Shown here one piece after another: positions 63,923 to 64,000 of a stretch of 64,000 nucleotides of DNA (the stretch's first letter is position 1; each line of letters begins with the position of its first letter). The position numbers and the translations under genes were made by a program. Source of the DNA: Synchiropus splendidus (lineage: Eukaryota > Chordata > Actinopteri > Syngnathiformes > Callionymidae); NCBI RefSeq assembly GCF_027744825.2, contig NC_071335.1, positions 30,455,501 through 30,519,500 of the forward strand, read 5' to 3'. The notes beneath the pieces are model-generated. The model was not told where the DNA came from. It did no database searches and worked only from the letters and a program-made list of their open reading frames with translations.

Positions 63923-64000
63923 GCATTGAAATTGGGACATGACTTTATGCTACATACTTAACCACAGCCTCTATACACGCCATAACACATTTTGATTATT

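Larger units (their letters stand above)
62521..64000. other. 3' UTR of the large zinc-finger gene and following intergenic DNA
   Basis: About 0.8 kb of AT-rich 3' UTR runs to the AATAAA at 63301. Beyond that only short open frames and a CTCF-like motif were seen. Confidence 0.5.

Overview
The window is vertebrate nuclear DNA, almost certainly from a teleost fish. Coding sequence is carried on GT-AG exons, many introns are only 70-100 bp, microsatellites are frequent, and the mobile elements (an 8-bp-TSD hAT-like family, a TA-flanked mariner-like element, decayed L2/Maui-like and Rex1/CR1-like LINE fragments) are of kinds common in fish. I could not resolve the species. No bacterial, viral, CRISPR or tRNA/rRNA features were seen.

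Layout. 1-4.9 kb: no gene recognised. 5.2-15.6 kb (+): a complete 17-exon Ral guanine-nucleotide exchange factor gene of the RGL family (723 aa, every exon phase checked), with a degenerate tandem repeat in intron 2. 16.4-26.2 kb: gene-free, with a nested pair of DNA transposons, a second short copy of the outer one, and old LINE pieces. 26.2-28.0 kb (-): a large NFIL3-type bZIP repressor (603 aa, one coding exon) with a CpG-rich probable promoter and leader exon near 32 kb. 32.3-38.8 kb: satellite-like AT repeats, a Rex1/CR1/L2-type LINE fragment and a mariner fragment. 38.8-39.7 kb (-): a second, smaller NFIL3-type gene (276 aa). 43.7-45.2 kb (-): a three-exon Kruppel-like factor of the KLF1/2/4/17 group (350 aa). 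47.8-62.5 kb: three related C2H2 zinc-finger genes, two on the minus strand (487 and 505 aa) and one divergent on the plus strand (1357 aa). All three share the same N-terminal helical module and the same run of intron phases.

Biologically, the window joins one Ras/Ral signalling gene to six transcription-factor genes. The NFIL3 pair would repress D-box (TTAYGTAA) targets, and a perfect site of that type lies about 1 kb upstream of the larger NFIL3 start codon, suggesting autoregulation. CTCF-like motifs lie in convergent orientation on either side of the NFIL3 pair. I found no clearly new biological system. The most unusual coding observation is a tandemly duplicated exon pair in the large zinc-finger gene, encoding a 54-residue Cys/His-containing module I cannot assign. 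A Ser/Pro-rich insertion inside the RGL catalytic domain is second.
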